From the NCBI GenBank assembly GCA_030867875.1, contig JAOWCC010000044.1, forward strand, positions 590,501-654,500: a stretch of DNA of 64,000 nucleotides, read 5' to 3'. Numbering within the stretch: position 1 is the stretch's first letter; the number at the start of each line of letters is the position of its first letter. This document shows, one piece after another, positions 33,655 to 45,000 of the stretch. Position numbers and translations under genes: made by a program. This DNA comes from Actinernus sp. WN-2022. Taxonomy: Eukaryota; Cnidaria; Anthozoa; Actiniaria; Actinernidae. Below the pieces are notes generated by a model. It was not told the DNA's origin and did not search any database. It was given only the letters and a program-made list of their open reading frames with translations.

Positions 33655-34640
33655 GTTCCACTTAACACTGCGCACAAGGCAAAGACCAGTTTGTGGTTTT
33701 TTCCGACATTTTGAATGAGGTGCAAAAGTGTTAAACGTATAAGAAAACGTGTGGCAATTTTGGAGACTTTTGGACTCACATTTAGTGGCTATTCAATAAA
33801 ACAATTTTCAGTAATATTGAGATATGACAAGCGTCAGTAAATGGGTGAAATTTGAGTTGGATTGAGTTGTTTTACCAAACATAAAACAAATGTTAGTTTT
33901 CTATACATGTGCTGTATAATTATGACGACTTAATTACAAAGGAACAGGTAAGATTTTCAAACGTTCTCAAATCAACAGTAGGAAAGTAGTATTTTGTTAA
34001 AATGTACACAATCTTGACACATAGGAAATTTGAGGTTGTTTGGGTAAATTTTCACTAGATGCCAGTGCTGTTTCCCCCACATATTTCATTATAAATCGAA
34101 CACTTTTGCACCTCAACCCCAAAATGTTAATTTCATTTTCAAATGGAAGAGGTAATTTTGAGCATTTCTCAAAATCAGAGTAGTTGGAAGTAGTTACAAG
34201 TAGTGGTAAGCGAAATCGAAAAAACAAAAACGATATTTACATGTAAATGAGAAATAGGTGTGTTGTAGGGAGCTGCTGCAACTATTTAGACCCAAAGCAA
34301 GATATCAGTTTTCACAAAATTCCATGCTGGGGAGATGAGAGTTCGTTAGCCAGAAAAAGGCGCAAGTGGGTTAACTTTGTGAAAGCGAAACAATCCTTTA
34401 CTTACGTCACAATTCTAATGGCGGCGCTTCGTCATCAGGATCGCGTTTACAATCGCTCAAAAACAATTAAGGATTAACGCGAATTCAAAACATTTTTCGC
34501 AGAATTACTCAAAAGTATCTTCTCTTTTCGAAATAAAATTGTTGTGGTTGTGGGGCACTTAATATATTTCTTTCTGAAAGGTCTTGAAGACATGACGACT
34601 AAACTGAACGACTGCTATAGTCTACAAGTGTGTAACCTGA
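33655..34640. mobile_element. THAP-type DNA transposon fragment, copy 1
   Basis: Homologous over about 1 kb to 62880-64000, beginning CAGTTCCACT and ending near TCTACAAGTG. It contains the end-like motif GTTGTGGGGCACTTAA at about 34545 and CACCTCAACCCC at about 34111, matching the GTGCCCCTCAACCC ends of other TTAA elements here. It carries the THAP-domain remnant at 34247-34477. Confidence 0.75.
34247..34477 (+). pseudogene. THAP zinc-finger domain remnant
   Basis: Starts MRNRCVVGSCCNY, then ISFHKIPCW and RKRRKWVNFVKAK. C-x4-C at the N-terminus, the FHKIP block and a K/R-W-V segment are typical of the DNA-binding THAP module, which is found in P-element, Kolobok and other transposases. The domain stops before its C-terminal C/H pair and AVPTIF motif, so it is truncated. 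Confidence 0.75.
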
Positions 34641-34900
34641 GAGAATACAACAGTATTATGAAATGAAATATGTGCGCAGTTCCCAGGAGACTTCGCGTGG
34701 CCTGACTTGTGGTTATAAGATATCAGTAATATTATACATACATACATATACTTTATACTCGGATTTACAGAGTTTCAATTTCAATTTTCAAATATATTTT
34801 TACACACTGTTTACATAAATCAGGTAAGCAAAATCTAAAGTATTTTAAGATAAGTAAATATAAAAATAAAGAATTAAAAGAGAGCTATGATAGGAATATG

Positions 34901-35429
34901 AGTTCTGCTTCCATGATATACGATCACGAATTAACCCAGTACGTTAACAAACTATACACTACATTTCAAACTCTTCCTACTCGGCATACGGATGCTGGGG
35001 AAGCTGGGGAAGCTGGGGAAGCTGGGGAAGCTTCACCAGCTTCACCAACTTCACCAACTTCACCAGCTTTAGGAGCTTCACCAACTTCACCAACTTCAGC
35101 AGCTTCACCAACTTCAGCAACTTCACCAGCTTCACCAACTTCAGCAGCTTCACCAACTTCACCAACTTCACCAACTTCACCAGCTTCACCAGCTTAAGGA
35201 GCTTCACCAGCTTCACCAGCTTCACCAGCTTCACCAACTTCACCAACTTCACCAACTTCACCAACTTCACCAACTTCTACAACCTCACCAGTTTCGCCAA
35301 CTTCACCAACTTCACCAGCTTCTCCAGCTTCCCAGCATCCGTATGCCGAGTAGGAAGAGTTTGAAATGTAGTGTATAGTTTGTTTACGTAGTGGGTTAAT
35401 TCGTGATCGTATATCATGGAAGCAGAACC
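34901..35429. mobile_element. 529-bp foldback element with 9-bp minisatellite core
   Basis: Arms of about 95 bp (left starts AGTTCTGCTTCCATGATATA, right ends GGAAGCAGAACC) enclose arrays of TTCACCAAC/TTCACCAGC and of AAGCTGGGG. An exact 8-bp duplication GGAATATG flanks it at 34893-34900 and 35430-35437. LINE copy A has a single ATAGGAATATGTGTGCAG-equivalent at the site, which proves the boundaries. The 8-bp duplication is hAT-like, but the ends fit no family I know. Confidence 0.9.
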
Positions 35430-35825
35430 GGAATATGTGTGCAGTAGTCAAAGCACCCGAGGCTTTCGAGTTGACTACTGTCTATGTGTAACTATAGATT
35501 ATGAATATCTGAGCTCAGTATATACAATATAGCAGAAAAGGAGAAAAAGGAAAGAAAAGAAAGCATAAACATATTTGTGCGATAGCTAGATAATAATTAG
35601 ATAACAATTAATCACTAAAATAATACAAGTAAATAAACAGAAATAAATATTTATATATACATTGAACAGACATTAAAGGTGATTATAATACTGAAAAATA
35701 TAGCTGAAAAATATAGCTGGAAAATATTAAGAAAAGGAATATCAGATTGCTATAGTATTGACACAAGTGGAGAGACATAATAAATATTGACTATAAAAGA
35801 GCATTGATAGTATGAATATTTAATA

Positions 35826-36593
35826 TCAGGCAGACTGACAACTTAGAAGGTATGCTTTGTATTTTTGTTTAAATAATTTTCTGGGTAGGTTTTTAAGTCT
35901 AAGAGGGACAGTTTCCCATATTTTCGAAGCAGAGTATTTAAAGGTGAATTTACCATAATTTGTTCTGACTTTTGGTATGTAAAAATTGCTTTTAGCAGCA
36001 TATCTGGTGTTATAATTGTGAACAGCTGAAACTGGAGTTAGGAAATTAGAAAATACAGTTGGAATTCCTAATGCATTATTGCTGATGGAGTGAGCAAAAA
36101 CTGCAGACTTTAATTTGAAAATATTTTCTAACTTAAGGAGGCTGAGCATATTATAATATATGTCAGTATTTTCTCTGTTATGTGCAAAAAACATACTACG
36201 AATACATTTATTTTGCTTGGTACGAAGTTTTGTGAGTTTACTTTTATATGTATTACACCAGCTTAAGACAGCATAATTCAGATATGGATAAATAAGTGAG
36301 TAGTAAAGCTGTTTTAGTATATGTAGATTCAGGTAATTTCGTAGTTTATATAAAATGCCTAAGTTGTTTGCTATTTTATTGTTAACATGTTTGATTTGGT
36401 CATTCCAGTTTAAATGTTCATCAATATATATACCTAAGTATTTAATATATTTTTTTCTTTGAAGATTCAGAATATCAATATAATTTTTTTTCCTTTGAGG
36501 AGTTGTAATTATCATATAGTTAGTCTTTATATAATTTATTGATAACTTATTTAAGGCACAGTATTTAAAAACAAGTTTCAGTTCTTCATTCAT
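35826..36593 (-). pseudogene. LINE ORF2 C-terminal part (255 codons, open)
   Basis: Begins MNEELKLVFKYCALNKLSIN and ends KAYLLSCQSA. It covers the region after the catalytic FADDT, which lies just 5' with a stop between. It is uninterrupted, unlike copy A, but cannot be functional because the endonuclease and most of the polymerase are missing. Confidence 0.85.
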
Positions 36594-37254
36594 AACTGAC
36601 TAAAGTTCACCTGGACTATTGCTTGCAAAAAATATATTAGTATCATCAGCAAACATTCTAAAAGAAAGTTTGGTTGATGAATTTGAAATGTCAGTAGCTA
36701 CAGAATAACCTAATATCTCCGAGAACAAAAACACTAAACAAATGAGCTAATATGTAAATAACGTTAAAATATATGGATAGTTCTAAGTTAGGTAGATCAT
36801 AATAACATCGAGATACGTATGACAATAACAACATTAGTGAGCAAGCATATCACAAACAACACAAGTACACATACATATACATACATACACATACATATTC
36901 ATACATATACATACATATGCGGTATCGGACTCGGGCTGAGGAGGGAGACAATGAGGGTGAAGATGAGATGAGCTGCACGGCTCCAAAGCCGCACTGAGTT
37001 ACACCCGAAGTCTAGTCTAGTCTATTACCCTTTCGCTACCCCTACGCTACCCCATGGCTACTTCTACGCTACCCCATGGCTACCCTTTGGCTATCTTTTG
37101 GCTACCCCGTCGCTATCCCTTAGCTTCCTATCTCTCCTCCTCGACAAGTATCATTCCCCTCCTCCCCCTCCTCCTTCTACCCAACAAGTATTACGTTTCT
37201 CCTCCTAACAAATATATAATTTCTCCTCCATAAGCAAGCGCACGCCTGCACGCC

Positions 37255-37685
37255 AAAATATTGACCGCATATTGACCCTGCATGCTTCGAACTCTCATCG
37301 ACCCCACCTTGACCCTGCATGCATCGACCTCTCATCGACCCCACCTTGACCCTGCATGCATCGAACTCTCATCGACCCCACCTTGACCCTGCTTGCATCG
37401 AACTCTCATCGACCCCACCTTCACCCTGCATGCATCGACCTCTCATCGACCCCACCTTGACCCTGCATGCATCGACCTCTCATCGACCCCACCTTGACCC
37501 TGCATTCATCGAACTCTCATCGACCCCACCTTGACCCTGCATGCATCGAACTCTCATCGACCCCACCTTGACCCTGCTTGCATCGAACTCTCATCGACCC
37601 CACCTTGACCCTGCATGCATCGAACTCTCATCAACCCCACCTTGACCCTGCATGCATCGAACTCTCATCGACCCACATCGACCTT
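37255..37685. repeat. 37-bp minisatellite, about 11 copies
   Basis: Unit CTCTCATCGACCCCACCTTG followed by ACCCTGCATGCATCGAA, with few substitutions. The ORF over it is an artefact. Confidence 0.92.
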
Positions 37686-37809
37686 GCAGTCTAGTCTAGA
37701 CTAGTGTAGTCTAGTGTAGTCTTAGTCTAGGTATACTAGACTTGTCTAGAGAATCTAGTCCTCCGCCTCCTCAAAAACAAACTATCCTCCCCCTGCGTAT
37801 ACACGTACG

Positions 37810-38245
37810 AGGAAATGCTACTTGTGGTTTAAGAGGGCGGAAATGATACTTGTGGTTGATAAGGAGGGAGGAAATGATACTTGTGGTTGAGAAGGACCGG
37901 CGGAGGAAATGATACTTGTGGTTGATAAGGAGGGAGGAAATGATACTTGTGGTTGAGAAGGACCGGCGGAGGAAATGATACTTGTGGTTGAGAAGGAGGG
38001 AGGAAATGATACTTGTGGTTGAGAAGGACTGAGGAAATGATACTTGTGGTTGAGAGGAAGGGAGGAAATGATGCTTGTGGTTGAGAAGGAAGGAGTAGAT
38101 GATACTTGTGGTTGAGAAGGAGGGAGGAAATGATACTTGTGGTTGAGAAGGACGGAGGAAATGATACTTGTGGTTGAGAAGGAGGTAGGAAATGATACTT
38201 GTCGTTGAGAAGGAGGGAGGAAATGATACTTGTGGTTAAGGAGGA
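37810..38245. repeat. 30-34-bp minisatellite, about 13 copies
   Basis: Unit GGAGGAAATGATACTTGTGG followed by TTGAGAAGGA and 0-4 further bases. The inverted, degenerate form is present at 37140-37230. Confidence 0.9.
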
Positions 38246-38726
38246 GAAGGGGTGGGAAGCTAAGGGAGTAGCTAAAGGGTAGAGTAGGGGTTCAGCAATA
38301 TTGCAGTGGTACCTATTGTAACAGTGGTATCACTGCGGGCGCTGGCGAAATTACCAAATATACAAAACAGAAGGTTGTTGATACGTAGTGGAGACGAATT
38401 TCTGTCGTACCGTACTGTTGTGTTATTTTGTGTCATAAGGAAATTAACGTTATTTTCTACCCTCGGCTGTATACTCTTTCTCTTGCTTTGACATGTTGTG
38501 ACAGCTGGCCTCGCTTTCATGCCATTATGAATAAGGTCAATAAGTGGGAAAGTTATGGCAGTGGCTGACGACACTGTTACCGTACCACATGGCGTGACAT
38601 AAAGAAGCTTCCTCATTGGTTGTCTTTGTAATCCAATCACATGTAATGCAGAGTTATGGTACAAAATCAACTTTCTTGCTAAGATATAATTGGCGGACAT
38701 GTATTGTGTTCAGGAATCCTACAAAC

Positions 38727-39001
38727 CTTGACTGGTTTGATGTACATTTTAACTACTTTATACATGAGGCGATTTCGTCTGGCGAGCCGGTCTCTCAGGC
38801 AAGTGTTGGTTCCCAGGGCCGTGTTTCTTTCCAGTAGGCGCGCCATCTTGTACTTGATAATAACATCTAAGTTGTACAGAACACGCAGGTTGTCATCTTT
38901 CCAGAGGTTTAACAAATATGAGGCTTCGTAGCGATCGATAAGCAGGCCATCGATCTTATAGTCTTCTAGAGCTTTGTGCATTGCTTCGAAACTTGAATAA
39001 A
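38727..39001 (-). CDS. iGluR-like K+ channel, S2 exon
   Basis: Starts inside a Val codon (acceptor TTGTTTCAG), runs VYSSFEAMHKALEDYKID, then GLLIDRYEASYLLNLW, and ends MYIKPVK before GTTTGT. It has 91 codons. The IDGLLIDRYEA block aligns with the S2 segment where iGluRs place the ligand-amine-binding acid. The donor GTTTGT is weaker than the others. Confidence 0.78.
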
Positions 39002-42000
39002 CTGAAACAACATAACAGCAAAAGTAACTTCCCCTGCAGCAGCACTTTGAAGACACGCAATTCACAGTGGCTTTAAAGGGGTAGTCAATCGAATTGATCC
39101 ATCAAGTTTCTTTAAAACAAAGCTACAAAAAGTACACCCTGAGATAGAAGAGAAATGCCATGTCAATGTCCTGATGTCATTTTCAAACGTTTTCAATAGA
39201 GGATGGCAAAGATTAAAGCAGATAACAAAAACTTATTTTAGAAACTTGCTTTCGGTTTACAATGTACCGATTTCAAGTTCCTCTAAATTTCTCTTCAAAA
39301 GCAGTATATTTGCCATCCTTTGTTAAAATTTTCTCAAATTTTATCCAGTGTACCTGGAATGCATACTGGCTCTGATAATCTGAGTAGTTATTTTTGTCTT
39401 TCATCATGATAAAGTCTATTTTGGGACTGACAGTGTCCCCGGCTTTAATAACATAAACTGCATGAATATATGTATACATTTTTGGAAATCGTTTTGATTG
39501 GCAAATCTAACCAACTCTTGGAAGGTCAGTGAGCTATTTAGGCATATCTAAAAAATCACGTGACCTATGACGTCATCGCTACGTCATCGCCACTAAGTGA
39601 TTTGTGGGGACCCAATACCATGCCTGTCCAAGTTTGAATTGTCTGGCATTAGAAACGAGGAAGAAATGGGCATGTACTTAATATCACTTGACCGATGACG
39701 TTATCGTTACGTAATCAATATTAGGCGATTGATAGGCAACCACTGCCATGTCTGTCCAGGTTTGAGCCGGCTGGCATTCGAAATGAGGGAGATATGGGCA
39801 TGTACTATAAATCACGTGACGGAGACGGCATCGCCACTAAGTGATTTTCGGGAAACCAGTACCATGCCTGTCCAAGTTTGAACTGTCTGGCATTAGAAAT
39901 GAGGGCAACATGGTGCATGTACTTACAGTCACGTGACCGATGAAGTTATTTTTACGTCATCACCACTAGGTGCTTGATAGAGTCCCACTACCATGTCTGT
40001 CCAGGTTTGACCCGGCTGCCATTAGAAATGAGGGAGATATGGGCATGTACTTAAAATCACGTAACCACTAATTGATTTGTGGGAATCCAATACCATGTCT
40101 GTCCAAGTTTCAACTGTCTGGCATTACAAGGGTATCGTCAATACATCTTCTCCAGCATGACCAAAGTTGGACGCGTACCATAAAATAAAACTCAATCAAT
40201 ATATCTCAGAAAAATAGAATACTATTCGGACTATTCGGACAGCCATCGCAGAGTCCCCGTTGTACACAGAAAAAAACGAAGTACCCACCATAAAACGATG
40301 AATAAATTAGCTCAGCTTCAGTAACCCTAATAACTCGTTCTGTGCTTGCGCGCATCCACGAGTTAAAAAAAGAACAAGTATTTGATAATACATTAACCAT
40401 ACTCTCAGGAGTTGTTTTTGCACTGTTTTGTTAAAGGAGCTATGTCATGGTGTTGTGAGTCAATGTTCGGATAAGTTTAAGTTTAATGTCCCTTGAAGAC
40501 TACGTTTTTTCTGTGTACACCGGGGACTCTCAGTTGGCTGTCCGAATAGTCTTGGATTTTTCGAAGATACATTGACGGACTTTATGGCATGAGTCCAAGT
40601 TTGCGATTGATCGGAAATACTTTTCGAAAGGATTTGGCCGTGTTGTTAAAGGTAATTATTATTTCGAAATGCCTTATAATTAATTTATCGCTACAACTAT
40701 ATTGTTAAAAACAGACATTTGGTCGGGTGTCGTATTTACGAGAGAAGCCCGGAAATTTATAAGAGTTTGGCTTAGCTAAGCAGAATTGTACTCGATTGTA
40801 CTGTATTGGAAGTTTTGGGAACGTTTTGGATGCAACAGAGATAGAGATGGTAATGTACAACTGTTTTCGCGACAAAGCTCCCCGAGTCTCATGGCACGTT
40901 CATAATACATCCCTAGGCTCAGAGATAGAACGTACTGCACTCTTTACTCGTCAGTGTGAATATAAGCGTAAAGTTCAGTTGAGCGACGAGGAGATGTTAA
41001 CTAACATCGATATTGTCCCTGCTCAGTGGGGAATGAATGCCAAGATTTTGGAAAGTGAGGAAAGCAAAGCTAAACAAAGCCATACAATAGCCAAACAAAA
41101 GCCAAATATGAATGGAAAAGCTTAGTAGAGGGTCTGAATGGGGTTAACTGACTACTGACAAACGGCCTTAAAAATAACTGACAACTGACAAATGACGATA
41201 TTTTTACTGACAACTGACAACCGAAAAATAACTGACAACTGACAAATTTGGTTTTTGAGGGTCAAACATTGTAAATCTTCTTTAGTAATGATTAACTAGA
41301 GCTAACTGACAACTGACAAATTAAATGGCCAAAAAATTAACTGACAACTGACATGTAGACCCCCCCCCCCCCATTCAGACCCTCTTAGTAATATACACAA
41401 TAACAATATGTGACAAGTTCGAGAAATGATACGGTAAATATCAATGAAATGTCAAATAGTTTGAATTTGATGGTCGAACAGCTGATCACTGTATTGTTAT
41501 CTAGTAAAGGCTTGAATACTTATCAATCTAGGAGCAGGAGGCACAAATCAAGATTGTCTGCAGTTAGATATCGTGATAGAGATTTGGTTATGGTTATTTG
41601 GCCCATATCTCCTTCATTTCTAATGCCAGACAGTTCAAACTTGGACAGGTATGGTATTATTTTCCCACAATTCACTTAGTGGTGATGATGTCATTGGTCA
41701 CGTGATCTTTAGTATATACCAAAATAGCTCACTGACCATCCACGAGTTGCCATTAGGGGCCCTATGTTTAAAATCTGATTTGACATTTTATCAGGTGGTG
41801 TGGTCTATACTACAACTTAGTAGCATAGAGTTAGCAGTGTCGTGACAGTACGAACTCCCGGAAAGTGCTTGTCCACAACGCTCAGTTGAACTATTAAAAG
41901 GATTAGAGACTTTATGTGTGTGTACGGCCTAAAATTTATAGGCCTCGTGTAGTATTCATTATTTTTCGTTCATCGTATTGTCAGCGCGTGCCTGTATTTG

Positions 42001-45000
42001 TCAATCAAGCACGCACACCAATCTCTAATCTCAATCTTTGTAAACCCCTTCAGCCTGACGGCCGCCTCTGCCGGTGTTTACTCACACGACACTTGAGAGC
42101 CTGTCCTCAGAGCTTCCATACCTGCATCCGTGCCTTCTAGTACACCAATCTTGAACAACAAAGAATGAACAATGTTAATTTTTTTATGTTTGTGTGCTCA
42201 CTAGCATATCTCTGGTGTGATAGCACAAGAAATCATCTTTAAAGGTGTCTTAACACAAAGACAAACACACAACTCATGCAATGCAAATAGCAGGATTCAA
42301 GGACGTTTCCATTCGGCTTTTTCTTTCCTGCTTCTTCAATTCTCTACGATTTTAAAGATCCGTTGTAAACAAAAAAGTCGGGAATGAAATAACAGTGCGA
42401 CAAGACAGAAGTGCATTAATTAAATAGTCTGTTTAGTTCAGTCCGTGTGTCGTTATAAGTATTCCCTGAGTTGATTGACAAGCTGATTTGTCCACCTTTG
42501 TTCAAGAATAACTATTAAGACTAGTATATCTAATAGTTAGTGAATACTGCCGCTCAGTCAAGGAAGTATATTAGAAGAAAACCTACAGTAGTTCATTGGC
42601 AGGAGAAAAAAGTTACTGTGTGATAAAAATGGCAAGGTGTTACATGAATATGTTTTTGGGCTATCGTGCGACTGAAGCCTGTTTGAACTGTGGTGTGTTT
42701 TCTCAAATGTTTTCCCGATTAATTTCATTTTGTCCCGACATATCAACGATATCCCGTTGCCTGAAAAATCCGCCGCCCATCTTTTTCAGCCTACCAATTC
42801 CCTCGCCTCCTCCGCAGGCAACTCCTAGTTATAAACGAAAACATTAGAGAACAAATATGAAACCGGGCTTCCTGTGGTAAGAGAGGGACGAGCAAGGGTC
42901 TGTGGACTAAACAAATGAGGAGAGACCTTCCGGCTTCGCCGGTTGCCGGATCTAAAAAATATTAAGAGTTGCCTGCGGAGGAGGATACCAATTCCCGACA
43001 TTTTCTTTAATAAGTCTCCAGCACAAAAAACTGTTGTTCTTCCCGGTTTAAACATCGGAAATCATCTTTCACGAACTCTTCCAGAGTACAATCAAATTGT
43101 AAATACCATATCTACGGTCGACTGACTTGACACGTCAACATACATGTACAATGCCTGAAGAATTGACGCTTTGTGATTGGGCAAATCTTAGTACGTCATA
43201 AGCCATGCCTCCAGTTGGCGCGCTGCAAGTGGGAAAAGCCTTTCGTGCGGGTGGCTAAGAAGGACTTTGAGAAAGTCTGTGTCATGAATCGACGTTGCAC
43301 ACATTGTATCTTTCAGCAACTTTCACACATTGTACGAGTTAATGATGTAAACAAGATTGGAAAGCGAAGCACCATCGTGATCTAGCCTGCTAGTGTCTCT
43401 TATGGGTGTTTGTTTGCTAATTTGTTTTGTGATTTGGCTACCTGTGGTGCGCGGTCAAAGGGGAGGGGGAGGGGAGGGGAAAGCGGAGAAGAGACCGCGC
43501 CACAGGTAGCCAAATCCGAAAATAAATTAGCAAAAAAACACCCATAAGAGCCGCTAGCAGGCTACATCGTGATCATGAGTCACGGACGGCCACCTGTATT
43601 TGGAGTTTCTGGCCGACAAACGCTTTGACATTTGTGACGTCACGTTTACCGACGTGCTTACGTCAAAATGCGCCAAAAAGAGGAACATTTGACTTCCGGT
43701 GCTGTCCGTACCTACCGTGACTCACGAACGTCTCGTGCTTAAGCTCTCTATTTATTCCTTACGCGCTTTCCTACTCTGCCGGATGTGTAGTAAGTCAGCC
43801 CTGTGTTTAGCGCGCCGGTGACAGCGGCGGTGAACGTTGCTATGATAACCAGTCCAGTCATAATCCACAGAACGCCAAACATACGACCCCACACTGACTT
43901 TGGTGTCTTGTCGCCATACCTAATAACAAATAAGAATTTAAAAACCTTCTTGCATTTTCATGTTAACGTATTAAGATAATAATCTCATTTAAAACGTCTT
44001 GCTAGAGAACTGATGCTTGACCAAAACAAGCTGGAAAATACTTTAAATATGCAGGAATATTTATGCTATTTCGGAGAAATATGAACGGACACAAGTTAGA
44101 TGATTCCTATCATCTACAGAGAGAGACGTACTTTTTCCGCTTTGTAAGTTGAACTGTCGCGTCGCAGGCGGAGGATATGGCTTCTTTTTTTGCTTCCGAA
44201 TGAAAAGAAAGCGAGGAAGAGAATGCTGAATTTTGGGGTGATGTTCAACTATTTCCATAGAAATATGAAAGAACGCTAATGAAATCTAACACAACTTTAT
44301 TGATAATATGAGAAAATATGATGGCTTACCCAACTGTTGTCATGGAAACGAAAGCCCACCAAAAGCCTTCGTACGATCCAAGGAAGAAATTCTTTGGAAA
44401 CTGGGAACGATTTACTTTGTACTCCTGTTAAAAATAAACAAGGAACAACAAAGTTCGTTATAACAAACGAGTTTACGGTTCATGCGAAGTTGTACAAATC
44501 CTTTGTTTATTTGACGGGTAGACCACAGGCACCCCAAGCTCAAGTTACGAAAATATAACTTGATAAGGGTTTGTATGGGAGCGTAACGAACTCCTTTTAA
44601 TAGCCAGAAACACTGTATTTTTTTCATATCAAAATCATTACACACAGAAGAGCACATTTGGTATTGGTCATCGTTTTGAAGTAAATGCGATTTTATTTGA
44701 GAGAGATAACAACTTCAGTCGCATTACAAGTTTATAATGTGGCTTACCTTTTGATACCGGAACTATACGAAGGAGAATTCTCTGCTTTCATTTTGACCGT
44801 TCCAAAATCTCTCCTACTGCAGCTCCCGCCATACCAAAGGTCACACAACAAAACATAGTACGAAATGGAACTTTAACAGCGATTTGTATCACTCTAAACT
44901 CGAGAAACCTCAATGATCTATGCATTAAAATGCTGGAAATGTCAGTTTAGACATGCTTATTCAAGCTAAGCCCAGTTTTTCTCTGCTTGGTAGTTTCTAA

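Larger units (their letters stand above)
34775..36692 (-). mobile_element. LINE copy B, 5'-truncated
   Basis: A close copy of the LINE at 1-4018. It starts (5' end) near position 36692 inside the reverse transcriptase, just upstream of the FADDT motif, and ends with a TTGAAATTGAAACT-like tail near 34775. 5' truncation is the usual outcome of LINE insertion. Its 3' UTR is interrupted by the 529-bp element at 34901-35429. It gives the empty-site reference for the MITE in copy A. Confidence 0.9.
36900..38290. repeat. TIR-bounded block with two minisatellites
   Basis: The left side has CTACCCC-rich sequence (37030-37110) and degenerate CAAGTATCATTCCCCTCC units. The right end GAAGCTAAGGGAGTAGCTAA-GGGTAGAGTAGGGG is the inverted counterpart. 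Between them are a 37-bp array (37255-37685) and a 30-34-bp array (37810-38245). A CTAGTCTAG-rich tract occurs at 37013-37025 and 37688-37760. Confidence 0.7.
39487..41745. mobile_element. About 2.25-kb foldback element with tandem arm units
   Basis: The left arm (39487-40130) has about four diverged 150-bp units with CATGCCTGTCCAAGTTTGAA, GTCTGGCATTAGAAA and GGGCATGTACTTA. The right arm (about 41595-41745) is one inverted unit. The interior carries two other inserted TIR elements (40228-40550, 41128-41384) and short ORFs at 40796-41125 and 41410-41679 with no recognised motif. Confidence 0.68.

Noticed and set aside
33315..33779. 154-codon minus-strand frame
   Set aside because: It crosses the boundary of a dispersed repeat (33655) and has no domain; the related frame at 62680-62985 also runs across the repeat into the real exon.
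34977..35273. Leucine/valine/lysine repeat frame (VKLVKL)
   Set aside because: Translation of the TTCACCAAC minisatellite in the 529-bp foldback.
43173..43690. Possible exon with LYLEFLADKRFDICDVTF and CVMNRRCTHC
   Set aside because: The two parts are on the plus strand in different frames, split by the hairpin element at 43383-43564, and match no family I recognise. They may be a decayed retrocopy.
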